From NCBI RefSeq assembly GCF_013267195.1, contig NZ_CP053941.1:620001-684000 (forward strand): a DNA stretch of 64,000 bases, read 5' to 3'. The notes beneath the pieces were generated by a model. The model saw only the letters and a list, made by a program, of their open reading frames with translations, was not told where the DNA came from and ran no database searches. Of the stretch, positions 50,092 through 58,597 are shown one piece after another (the first letter of the stretch is position 1; every line of letters starts with the position of its first letter). A program made the position numbers and the translations under genes. Source of the stretch: Halorubrum salinarum (GTDB lineage: Archaea > Halobacteriota > Halobacteria > Halobacteriales > Haloferacaceae).

Positions 50092-51090
50092 TCAGCGAGG
50101 CGTCCCGCAGCGCGGGCACATCGGCGGGCCGCCGTCGGCGAAGTCGAGGCCGCAGTGCGGGCAGGCGCCGTCGTCGGGGGCCGTCATCGCCGCGACCGCG
50201 TCGGCCGTCCCCTCCCGGACCGACTCGACGGTGCCGACGCCGGACACGGGATCTGACGCCGGATCGGCCAGTCGGCGACGGTGGAACTCCGCGCGGTCGA
50301 GTAGGAAGGACGGCGCCGCGTCGGCGTCGACCTCGTCGAGCGCGTCGCCCGCGTCGACGCGCTCTCCCGGCGGCTCGGTTCCGGCGAGCAGGCCGAGCGC
50401 CTCGGCGGCGCGGCCCCTAACGTACGCGCTCTCGTCGCGGAGGCGCTCGCCGAGGGCGGCCTCGGCGGCCGTCAGCCGCTCGGGGTGTTCACAGCCTATC
50501 GCGACCAGCGCGGTACAGAGGTGGTAGCGCACGAGTTCGTCGTCGGCGTCGAGGTGCTCGGCGAGCGAGTCGACGTGGTGGCGGAGTCGACCGGGGTCAC
50601 CGAGCGCGACGTGCGCTAGCGCCTTCGCGAGCTTCTCTTTCACCTCCGGTTCGTCGAACTCCAGTCCGACGCGGAGGTCGGCCAGCGTCGCCGGGTCCGC
50701 GACCGCCTCGGGCGACTCGACGGCGACGTACCCGAGCGCCTCGGCGCAGCGGGCCCGGACGTAGTAGAACTCCGCGTCGTCCGCTAGCCGCGCCCCGAGC
50801 GAATCGACGGCGGGGGTCACGGCCTCCGGGGCCGTCCGCGCGAGCGCGACGAACAGCTTCGCGGCCGTCAGCCGAACCGCCCGGTCGTCGTCGGTCAGGA
50901 ACGACGTCAGCGGCTCGGCGGCCGCCTCACCGAGGCGGGTCCCGTCGTCGACCGCGTCTCTGACGGCGCGCAGCGCGCGCTTACGAGTCTCGGCGTCGAC
51001 TGCCTCGAGGCGCGCGACGGCCGCGACGACCGCCTCGGCGTCCCCCTCGGTAATCCGGGCGGCGAAGCGGTCGGGGTCCGAGTCCTCCAT
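50092..51090 (-). CDS. HEAT-repeat protein with C-terminal zinc ribbon
   Basis: The protein has 332 residues. Residues about 20-245 form helical HEAT-like repeats ([75 protein letters not shown]). Residues about 310-332 form a zinc ribbon with two C-x-x-C pairs, CPHCGLDFADGGPPMCPRCGTPR. Such proteins scaffold protein-protein contacts, and the partner is unknown. Its 3' end runs up to iron box G of the transporter operon on the same strand. Read-through into that operon is possible, but the strong promoter there argues for separate control. Confidence 0.82.
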   Translation of the reverse strand: MEDSDPDRFAARITEGDAEAVVAAVARLEAVDAETRKRALRAVRDAVDDGTRLGEAAAEPLTSFLTDDDRAVRLTAAKLFVALARTAPEAVTPAVDSLGARLADDAEFYYVRARCAEALGYVAVESPEAVADPATLADLRVGLEFDEPEVKEKLAKALAHVALGDPGRLRHHVDSLAEHLDADDELVRYHLCTALVAIGCEHPERLTAAEAALGERLRDESAYVRGRAAEALGLLAGTEPPGERVDAGDALDEVDADAAPSFLLDRAEFHRRRLADPASDPVSGVGTVESVREGTADAVAAMTAPDDGACPHCGLDFADGGPPMCPRCGTPR

Positions 51091-51197
51091 GAGCTATTCG
51101 GGAGTCTCGCGAGCGACCGGTTTCAACGCGGTGGTTCCGCGTCGGGCAGGACCGTCGTCGTACTGCCCGATAGGAATTGTATATCGCGCTATCTGAT

Positions 51198-52112
51198 TTA
51201 TCGGTCGTCGAACGCCCGAACGCTGTCGAACGAGCCGTCGGCGATAGCGGCGGCGATACCGTCGATATCGGCCTCTCGGGGCACTTCGTGGGGATACTTG
51301 CGAGCGAAGTACCGCGTGAGGTTCTCGACGTCGCGTTTCAGGAAGTCGCGCGCGTTCTCGTGGTCGACGGGCACGGCCTGGGGCCAGTCGAAGATGGTCA
51401 CGCCGCTCTCCGCGACGGCGACGTTGTGTTCGGAGGCGTCGGCGTGGACCCAGCCCAGGTCGTGTGCGGTCGCCAGCTCTCGGAGGATCAGATCGAGGAC
51501 CCCAACCGCCTGCTCCGGGTCGAGCTTCGCGCGCGACAGCTCCACGCCCGGGAACTTCTCCATCACGATGGCGTGCCGGTTGTGATCGACCGGCCGCGGG
51601 ACGCTCACGTCGGGGTACAGTTCCTCCATCGCCTCGTACTCGCGTTCGGCCGCCTTGCGTGCGGTGTAGAGCCACGAGACGTGGTCGCGGTCGGCGGTGT
51701 ACTCGCGCTCGCGGTTCACCTCGCGGAAGTTGGTGTACCCCTCGCGGTGGTACTTCAGGGCGAGCGGCCGGAACGACTGCGCCTCGTACACGTCGCCCTC
51801 CTTGCCGAGCCCCAGGGGCGACCCCACGCCGTCGATGGTCTCGCGCTCGGCGAACGTCCGGAGCGCCAGCGCGTCGTACCCCTCGAAGGTGAGCTGATAC
51901 CCCTCGTACTGGATCGTCTTCCGCTCGATCAGCTCCCGGTCGAGACACCGGTCGATCCGGTAGTCGACCTCCTCGCGCGTCAGGTCCGCGTAGTCGGGGA
52001 GCTTGTCGCGGCGCACCCACTCCGAGAAGCGCATCCCCTGCTCGACGCCCGAGAGGAGGTAGAAGTCCTCGGGGTCGAGCTCCGCCATGTCGCCGGCGAC
52101 GTTTCGCACCAT
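51198..52112 (-). CDS. rio2: Rio2-type serine/threonine protein kinase
   Basis: The protein has 304 residues. The N-terminal winged helix (about 1-85, MAELDPEDFYLLSGVEQGMRFSEWV) is diagnostic of Rio2. The kinase part has the flexible loop GLGKEGDVYEA, ATP lysine in LALKYHREG, catalytic GWVHADASEHNVAV and metal-binding IFDWPQAV. It acts in late maturation of the small ribosomal subunit. The ATG at 52112 matches the family start. It is the last clearly ordinary core gene before the A+T-richer island. Confidence 0.94.
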   Translation of the reverse strand: MVRNVAGDMAELDPEDFYLLSGVEQGMRFSEWVRRDKLPDYADLTREEVDYRIDRCLDRELIERKTIQYEGYQLTFEGYDALALRTFAERETIDGVGSPLGLGKEGDVYEAQSFRPLALKYHREGYTNFREVNREREYTADRDHVSWLYTARKAAEREYEAMEELYPDVSVPRPVDHNRHAIVMEKFPGVELSRAKLDPEQAVGVLDLILRELATAHDLGWVHADASEHNVAVAESGVTIFDWPQAVPVDHENARDFLKRDVENLTRYFARKYPHEVPREADIDGIAAAIADGSFDSVRAFDDR

Positions 52113-52399
52113 ACGCGCCCCTACTCCGGCGATTCCTAAAAGGGACGCGCGTTCGGGATCGGTGGCCGATAAATCTCATACTGCGATAGCAAATCTATAT
52201 CTCGCCGCTCCACAGTTTCGGAGGATAGGCCAGTTTCAGGTCGAATTAGCATCAAGTCGTGGTGATTCTCAGCGGTCGGAGATCGATTTTGAATCCTTAC
52301 TCTCGAACTACCGGACGAGCGTACGAAATTGCGTGAATTTTGGCGCTGCTGAATACGGTTGTCACTCTTGAGCGGCGGACCCAGCGAGAGCTCAGCCGA
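52113..52399. other. Junction region between rio2 and transposase
   Basis: This is 287 bases of lower GC. The first 80 bases hold the rio2 promoter area. Around 52330-52370, TGAATTTTGGCGCTGCTGAA leading to TACGGTTGTCAC resembles sequence found at ends of haloarchaeal insertion elements, but I could not match it to a clear inverted copy at the other end. An open frame from 52087 to 52371 overlaps rio2 and looks spurious. Confidence 0.45.
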
Positions 52400-53641
52400 T
52401 TAGTCGTGCGGGATCAACGCCGAGGCAACGAGCTCAACACACTCACCCGCAGTCAACACGGGTGCGTAGTCCATCTCTCCGTCGACACCTGCTTTCAGCA
52501 GGAAGTCGGTCAGCCGCCAGATATTGTACAAGAGGACCGCGAACACGAAGTAGAACAAGCGAACGCGGTAGTCTTTCGAGGAGGTCTTGGCGAGAAAGTC
52601 ACCTTTGATCGATTTGTACTCACTCTCGATCTGCCACCGGCGGCTGTAGCGCTGACAAAAGGTCTCGGCCTCCTCCGGACCGACTCGGAGACTCGTCGCG
52701 AAGACGGCCGTTCCCTCCCCACTCGTTGACGGCACGTACAGCAGCCGCATTGGATGCGATCCAGATTCCACATGGACAGAAGCCGACTCAACAGCCACCT
52801 CTTGGTCGTCTTCCCACATTTGTTTGAGTACATCCCGTTCAGAGCTGGAGACTCGCTTCGGAATGAGGTAGTTCACATCGAGGTTTGAGAGCGTCTGAAA
52901 CACGCGTATCGAATCGAACTCCCGATCACACAGCACTGTCTCGATTGGAACATGCTCTTTCGCTCGTCGAACGAGTCGCCGAACAGTACGATGGATCTGA
53001 TTCGACGGGTTCTCATCCCACTCAGAACTCTCTCGAACCGGCTCGACAGCTAAGACCAGCGGGATGTTCTGTCCGATGATCGAGAGGGTCGCAAATTTAA
53101 ACGCTCGACCGTCTCTGTCCTTCGTTCCACTGACCATCGGCATCCCTTCGACATCCCCGTAGTAGGGAATGGTCGTGATATCGATCGCGGCAGTGACTGG
53201 CCGGCGGAACGATGCTTCAGAAGCAATCACGGAAAGCAAGCGATCCGTTGTCTCGTTGAAGCCGTCGACGAGCTCGTCAGGATCGAACTGCTTGACGGTG
53301 CGAAGGTGGGTATCGCCATGCGAGCTGTAATCCTCGCCACGCCGGTACTGAAAGCGAGTAGCTCCCTGCGTGGCTCCGCACCGAACCATTCCCATGAATG
53401 TCTGTAACTCGAAAAATTGCGTGTCCTCGTACGAGGCGTTCGGCGCCCGATCAGAGTCGAAGTGTCCGAAGGCGTGATCACGCGCGAGGCGCGTTGTCTG
53501 AACAATCCCCTCCTGTGAGAAGGATTCGTCTTCTACTGAGTCTGTATCTTCTTGCTCATTGTCGACGATCTCTGCCTTAGACCGCACCTCCGGCGCTGAG
53601 ATGCTGCGATCATGGACTTCTTTGACAACGGATACGAACAT
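52400..53641 (-). CDS. DDE transposase (IS4-like catalytic domain)
   Basis: The protein has 413 residues from ATG 53641. Catalytic acids appear as D in AIDITTIPYYGD, D in VLCDREFDS and E in RRWQIESEYKSIKGDFL, where the R-E-K spacing is IS4-like. The N-terminal ISAPEVRSKAEIVDNEQ and QTTRLARDHAFGHF match a common haloarchaeal transposase group. The 5' end touches a truncated TFB gene on the other strand, and no TATA is seen upstream, so this copy may have lost its own promoter end. The exact IS name and inverted repeats could not be fixed. Confidence 0.87.
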   Translation of the reverse strand: MFVSVVKEVHDRSISAPEVRSKAEIVDNEQEDTDSVEDESFSQEGIVQTTRLARDHAFGHFDSDRAPNASYEDTQFFELQTFMGMVRCGATQGATRFQYRRGEDYSSHGDTHLRTVKQFDPDELVDGFNETTDRLLSVIASEASFRRPVTAAIDITTIPYYGDVEGMPMVSGTKDRDGRAFKFATLSIIGQNIPLVLAVEPVRESSEWDENPSNQIHRTVRRLVRRAKEHVPIETVLCDREFDSIRVFQTLSNLDVNYLIPKRVSSSERDVLKQMWEDDQEVAVESASVHVESGSHPMRLLYVPSTSGEGTAVFATSLRVGPEEAETFCQRYSRRWQIESEYKSIKGDFLAKTSSKDYRVRLFYFVFAVLLYNIWRLTDFLLKAGVDGEMDYAPVLTAGECVELVASALIPHD

Positions 53642-54422
53642 CAAACTGTACACGCCGAACGACACCGGCGATGAGGACTCCCGCGTCGGACCAGCAAGCA
53701 CGAACCTCTTACACGATAAGGGGTTGTCGACGATGATTGGGTGGCAAAACACAGATGCGAAGGGGAACGCGCTGTCAGGAGAACAGCGACAACAGATGCG
53801 TCGCCTCCGACGGTGGGATGAGCGCTTCCGACGGCGCTCATCTGCGGATAGGAATCTTATGTATGCACTCGGTGAGATCAACCGCATGGCTTCCGCGCTT
53901 GGTGCGCCGGACAGCACCCGAGAGACAGCAGGCGTCATCTATCGTCGCGCACTTACGGACGGACTCGTTACGGGTCGAGCCGTTGAAAGCGTCGCCACTG
54001 CGGCGCTATACGCGGCGAGTCGCATGGACGGTGTCCCGCGCTCTACCGACGAGGTCTCGGCAGTGAGCCGCGTCGAACAAATTCGCGTTGAGCGGGCATA
54101 TCGACACGTCTCACGTGAACTCGGGTTAGAAATCGCCCCGACAGACCCCCGTTCGTTCATCGGACGGATCGCGTCGGACGTGGAGTGTACGGACGCGACA
54201 GAGCGAGAGGCACGACGTCTCGCCGGAATAGCGGTTGAAAACGGCGTTCACAGCGGGAAACATCCGGTAGGCATCGCCGCTGGGGCATTGTACGCGGCCG
54301 CTAAGCGATGCGATGAGTCGCTCCGACAGACAGATATCGCTGATGCTACGGACGTGAGCGAGATGACGATACGGAACCGGTATCCTGAGATTTTGGCCGC
54401 AACAGATACCGAGGATGAGTAG
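53601..54422 (+). CDS. Transcription initiation factor B (TFB), N-terminally truncated, zinc ribbon missing
   Basis: TFB recruits RNA polymerase to the TBP-TATA complex. From about 53649 the product fits TFB: YTPNDTGDEDSRVGPASTNLLHDKGLSTMIGWQNTDAKGN (reader/linker region), then two cyclin folds (LMYALGEINRMASALG to VIYRRALTDGLVTGRAVESVATAALYAASR; GVHSGKHPVGIAAGALYAAAKR to EMTIRNRYPEIL). The upstream CxxC zinc ribbon is absent: the frame runs into the transposase region and its first 16 residues are unlike TFB. It is probably a pseudogene or an altered factor. The true start is unclear (TTG 53559 or ATG 53601). Confidence 0.8.
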   Translation: MLRSWTSLTTDTNIKLYTPNDTGDEDSRVGPASTNLLHDKGLSTMIGWQNTDAKGNALSGEQRQQMRRLRRWDERFRRRSSADRNLMYALGEINRMASALGAPDSTRETAGVIYRRALTDGLVTGRAVESVATAALYAASRMDGVPRSTDEVSAVSRVEQIRVERAYRHVSRELGLEIAPTDPRSFIGRIASDVECTDATEREARRLAGIAVENGVHSGKHPVGIAAGALYAAAKRCDESLRQTDIADATDVSEMTIRNRYPEILAATDTEDE

Positions 54423-54872
54423 ACACAGTGAATGACAACGCTGCCACCGAACTCAGAGGCGTATCTGGCTAACCCACATACAAGCTTGCTGCTGTATGGC
54501 GATTCAGCACAGCCTCTTACCCACAAATATCCGATTCTTTTGTTCGATGCCGGACTGTTCCGCCAAAGAAAATAACTTTTCTTCGACTGACTGAAACCTG
54601 TCGACCTCTAGACTAGGTTGACGCTATCGACGAAGTGGGGAATCTGTCAGAGGCAAAACGCGTGGCTCGAAGGGACCATCGAGTCACGCGGGTTTTCGCT
54701 CTAAGCCAGTCGATCTGTGACTGATTCGATAATCGCGGTTGTCTTATGAAGTGTACCAGCGGATGTCTGTCGAGAGTCGCGCACACGTACATATACAGTA
54801 TAGGCCATGAGAGGCGGAGTGGTCCGCGAGACGAAATATATTGATCCACTATTTATGTATATTGACAGACCT
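54423..54872. other. 450-base A+T-rich intergenic region with hairpin and TATA box
   Basis: Holds an imperfect 10-base-pair hairpin (54661-54670 with 54679-54688, one G-T pair) followed by GGGTTTTCGC, which may end a transcript or be part of a small RNA. A short frame 54617-54724 (VDAIDEVGNLSEAKRVARRD then HRVTRVFALSQSICD) could be a gene remnant. ACTATTTATGTATATTG at 54848-54864 is the likely promoter of the HalOD1 gene. Confidence 0.45.
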
Positions 54873-55418
54873 ATGAACTCGGACTCGTCAGTTACTCGGT
54901 TTGATCCGACGACTACTCGGTCAGCACTCGACGCTGTATTCACTGCTGTCTCCGAGTTTAAAAATACAGATGCCAAAAATCTCCGGCGTCTCGACAGATA
55001 TATCGACGCCGACACAATCAACCTCCTGTTTGGTGGTCCGGATAGTTCAACAACGCGTATTGAAGAGGGGACCCTTTCGTTTCGATACGACGATGTATTC
55101 GTGACTGTGACACATGACGGATGGATCGAGGTCGTCGACGCAGACGCGTTCCCCACACGGCCAGCACACCATAGACTGTCAGCCGACGCACGCGCACAGC
55201 AATCGACCGAAGCGGCTCTCGAAGCGGCGGCAGCGGCGTTTGCCGAGGCCGAAGAATACGTCTGGACCGCCGCTAGCAACGCTTCGGATACTGAACTCGG
55301 CGATCCGCTCTGGGCAGTGGTGGAGCAACTCTGGGCCATTCAGACATCGATTGACGACCTCACCGCGCAGTCGTCTTCGACTGAATCGCTGGCAACACAG
55401 ACAGATGACCAGTTGTGA
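54873..55418 (+). CDS. HalOD1-like output-domain protein
   Basis: The protein has 181 residues. Residues about 8-95 resemble the haloarchaeal output domain HalOD1 (ALDAVFTAVSEFKNTDAKNLRRLDRYIDADTINLLFGG, then GTLSFRYDDVFVTVTHDGWIEVVD). The rest is an Ala-rich helix. HalOD1 proteins are common next to haloarchaeal sensor kinases and are thought to act as signalling outputs; the biochemistry is unknown. A strong TATA-like element ends about 10 bases before the ATG region, which supports the start at 54873. The next gene, a large kinase, begins at or before its stop. Confidence 0.75.
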   Translation: MNSDSSVTRFDPTTTRSALDAVFTAVSEFKNTDAKNLRRLDRYIDADTINLLFGGPDSSTTRIEEGTLSFRYDDVFVTVTHDGWIEVVDADAFPTRPAHHRLSADARAQQSTEAALEAAAAAFAEAEEYVWTAASNASDTELGDPLWAVVEQLWAIQTSIDDLTAQSSSTESLATQTDDQL

Positions 55419-55422
55419 CGAG

Positions 55423-58400
55423 ATGACCGATGACGCACTGTTCAACCTCGGCATCGATCTCAACCGGGAAGAGACAGTAGGTGGCGCTATTGATCGGACA
55501 CTGACTGCGGTCCGTACCACACTGGGGGACACAGCGATTACCGTGTGGCGAAGCCGCAACGAGCATGGTAGCAACCTTGAGAATGGCCAATCGCCGGAAC
55601 AGCCGTCCCCACCGTTGTTCGGTTCCGAACGCCATACGGGTCGGTCGGATCGAATCCCTTCACCAGACGCGTCTCTAATCAAGCGATGTTTCACGGCTGA
55701 TGCGCCGGTTCGAACTGACGGGGTGGCCGGACCAATCGCACCGGATGATAACCGCTGGCTTCCGCGTCAGGAACTTTTCGTTCCGATCGATTCCGAGCGT
55801 GTGCTATCGGTTGGCTGGGATCACCACGATCTCGCGATCGCGTTGGACGAGGCCGCTGTCCGTGATGTTCTCGAGCGAGCAGCAGAGTTACTCGCCGCGG
55901 CACTCGACCGTATTAGCTCCCAGACCCGTGACCCGACAGGCGAGATCGCCTCGGACATTCGCCTCGGTGCGTTTCAACAGGCGATCGAGGACGCCGCCGA
56001 TGGCGTCGCCATCCTTGACGACGAGGCGTACGCCTATATCGACCAGACGCACGTCGATATGTACGGATTCGACAGCAAACAGGAGCTACTCGGTCGAAGT
56101 TGGCGGGAGCTATACGCTGCGGATGAAGCGGCACGGATCGAGAAGGAAGCTTTCGACGCGCTCGAACGCGATGGTCACTGGCAGGGGCGAGTAACGGGAA
56201 GTCGGCCAGATGGAACGACGTTCCCGGCGGAGCTGTCCCTGACGATGGTCACCCCATCCCGAATGGTCTGTACGGTGCGTGACGTGAGCGATCGTGAAGC
56301 ACGGGAACATGAACTCGCATTAAAAGAGCGGGCGCTGGACGAAGCAGGGACCAGCATCCAGATTACGGACCCGACCCAACCGGGGAACCCGTTGGTGTAC
56401 GTCAACGAGGAGTTTGTACAGCTAACCGGATACGAGCGGTCAGAGGCTCTCGGCCGAAACCCGAGATTCCTCCAGGGCCCCGGATTAGATTCGGAGACGA
56501 CAAAGCGCATCCGTACGGCGATCGAAACCGAGCGACCAATAACGACTAAGCTGAGAAACTACACCGCGGAGGGTGAACCGTACTGGGCGAAGCTCTCCGT
56601 GACGCCGGTTCGAGACGCAAACGGAATCGTGACAAACTACATCGGGGTTCAACACGATATCACCGAGCAACGACGGCGGATCAGAGAGCTCAGAGACCAG
56701 ACTGAGCGGCTGGAGCTCGTCCTCAGCGGGACGGAGACGGGCATCGGTGAGTGGGACTTCAGTACCAACACAGTCACGTTGGACGCCACTTTACGAGAGA
56801 CGGTCGGAGCGAGCCCGACGACGATAGACGAATGGCAAGCAATAGTTTATCCGGAGGACCACGAACGTGCCGCTGACGCCCTGCGGCGCCCGATCGAGAC
56901 CGGTGACCCGGCTGCTGAGACGATACGAATCGGGACGGATGACAGCGAAGTCACGTGGATAGATCTACACACCGTTGTGAGTGATGCGGGTGATGGCTCT
57001 GCCAGTGTGCTGGCGATGGGGCGAGACGCGACGAAGCGCTCCGAGCGTGTGAAATGGGCGTCGAAACTGTTTGATCAGGGCCCGCTGCTGTTCGTTCAAA
57101 CTCGGGCCGTTGGCGGCGAAGCAGTCATTGAGGCCTGTGACCGGTCGTTTTCCGACGCGCTGGGGTACGAGCGCGAAGCGGTGGTTGGACAGCCGCTCAG
57201 TGAGTTTTACGACGATACCTCGGCCAATTCGCTCCAAACAGACGGCTACGAACGCGCGCTTAGCGGCGATCTCACCGTTGCGGAACGCACGCTCGTGACG
57301 ACGGACGGCGACACGGTCCCGTGTCTGTTACGGGCGATCCCGCGCACCGTCAGCGACGAAGTCGTAGGTACCGATGTGCTGTTCATCGATATCTCTGAAC
57401 GCGAGAAGTACACTCGGCGACTGGAGGCAGTGTTTAACAGCCCGCACCAGTTTACCGCGTTAGTCCGCCCCAATAAAATCGTGACTGACGTGAACGATAC
57501 GCTGGTTACACGCATCGGTGTGGATCGGTCGACTATAGTTGATGAACCAATCGACAAATTCCCGTGGCTGAACCTTGATCCGAACCACAGACTCACGGTT
57601 TGTGAGGCGGTCAACCGCGCGGGTGACGGTGAACTCGTCCAGACCGAAGGAGAACTACAGGGTCCAGATGGTCTCGCACGCATCGACGTATCGTTCAAGC
57701 CGATTCGTAACGCCGCTGGTGAAATCACGCTGATCGCCGTTGAGGGGAAGGATATCACCGTGAAGACGCGACAGCGACAGCATTTACAGGTGTTCCAGCG
57801 GGTCGTCCGACACAACGTCCGCAACGATTTAAACAAGCTCGTGGGATGGACAACGATGCTCGCCGAGGAACCGGACGCTGACTGTCGTCAAGATCATCTC
57901 CGCCGACTGACGCGTATATTCGACGGATGGGAACGACTTACGAACAAAATGCAGGTGATCGATCGCGCGATACGGGAGATACCACACGACGAGTCGAGCG
58001 TTAACATCGCTGAGGTCACTGAAACGGCCGCAACGGCGGTACGAGATGACCACTCGGACGCAACGATCGCTGTCTCTGTCGACGCGACCGACGAGACAGT
58101 CTCACGATGGCTTACACACCCAGTTACCGAGGTGATAAAGAACGCGGTGGCCGCAGGAGACCGAGAAGACCCGTACGTCAACGTATCGGTGAGACAGGTC
58201 GACAACGGCTGGCTCCAGATCGTCGTGGCCGACGACGGGCCTGGCATGCCAGATATAGAGCGGGAGGTACTCGTCACCGGCGAAGAGACGCCGTTACAGC
58301 ACGGTTCTGAGCTCGGGATCTGGCTGATTCGGATGTTAGTCTCGGTACTCGGCGGGGAGATCGATGTCGACGTGACCGACACAGGTACCGAAGTTGTGCT

Positions 58401-58464
58401 TCGCGTTCCGACGTCGTCAGCAAACCGTAATCTGGGTTTAGCCGTACCCGGGCAGATGTCCTAG
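55423..58464 (+). CDS. Multi-PAS sensor histidine kinase with LOV-like domain lacking the photoactive cysteine
   Basis: The protein has 1013 residues with no membrane segment. In order: a GAF-like N-terminal part (about 1-175), PAS (about 185-300, DGVAILDDEAYAYIDQTHVDMYGFDS), LOV-like PAS (about 305-420, VYVNEEFVQLTGYERSEALGRNPRFLQG), then three further PAS-like domains. The H-box is VVRHNVRNDLNKLVGW (about 795), with N-box EVIKNAVAAG and G-box VVADDGPGMP. In photoactive LOV domains the signature is GRNCRFLQ; here Pro347 replaces the Cys. ATG 55405 overlaps the HalOD1 gene; ATG 55423 follows it by four bases. The two are one unit. Confidence 0.88.
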   Translation: MTDDALFNLGIDLNREETVGGAIDRTLTAVRTTLGDTAITVWRSRNEHGSNLENGQSPEQPSPPLFGSERHTGRSDRIPSPDASLIKRCFTADAPVRTDGVAGPIAPDDNRWLPRQELFVPIDSERVLSVGWDHHDLAIALDEAAVRDVLERAAELLAAALDRISSQTRDPTGEIASDIRLGAFQQAIEDAADGVAILDDEAYAYIDQTHVDMYGFDSKQELLGRSWRELYAADEAARIEKEAFDALERDGHWQGRVTGSRPDGTTFPAELSLTMVTPSRMVCTVRDVSDREAREHELALKERALDEAGTSIQITDPTQPGNPLVYVNEEFVQLTGYERSEALGRNPRFLQGPGLDSETTKRIRTAIETERPITTKLRNYTAEGEPYWAKLSVTPVRDANGIVTNYIGVQHDITEQRRRIRELRDQTERLELVLSGTETGIGEWDFSTNTVTLDATLRETVGASPTTIDEWQAIVYPEDHERAADALRRPIETGDPAAETIRIGTDDSEVTWIDLHTVVSDAGDGSASVLAMGRDATKRSERVKWASKLFDQGPLLFVQTRAVGGEAVIEACDRSFSDALGYEREAVVGQPLSEFYDDTSANSLQTDGYERALSGDLTVAERTLVTTDGDTVPCLLRAIPRTVSDEVVGTDVLFIDISEREKYTRRLEAVFNSPHQFTALVRPNKIVTDVNDTLVTRIGVDRSTIVDEPIDKFPWLNLDPNHRLTVCEAVNRAGDGELVQTEGELQGPDGLARIDVSFKPIRNAAGEITLIAVEGKDITVKTRQRQHLQVFQRVVRHNVRNDLNKLVGWTTMLAEEPDADCRQDHLRRLTRIFDGWERLTNKMQVIDRAIREIPHDESSVNIAEVTETAATAVRDDHSDATIAVSVDATDETVSRWLTHPVTEVIKNAVAAGDREDPYVNVSVRQVDNGWLQIVVADDGPGMPDIEREVLVTGEETPLQHGSELGIWLIRMLVSVLGGEIDVDVTDTGTEVVLRVPTSSANRNLGLAVPGQMS

Positions 58465-58597
58465 GGGGCATACCGTACAAACTGCGAGGCGTGTGGAAGG
58501 GTCGGCAAAGCCCCGTCTCACAACGAGGGGCAGCGATCCGAAACCCAGCAACCGAGGCCGGGTTGTGACACGGACTCGTCGGGTAACAGTACCGTAT

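Noticed and set aside
52087-52371. 94-codon plus-strand frame across the rio2 start
   Set aside because: It overlaps the real rio2 start on the other strand, has mixed composition and has no promoter.
52330-53660. Complete insertion sequence with defined terminal inverted repeats
   Set aside because: GTTGTCA occurs near both ends (52358 region and, inverted, 53622-53628), but only about 8 of 12 bases match and the right copy lies inside the transposase frame. I therefore report only the transposase gene.
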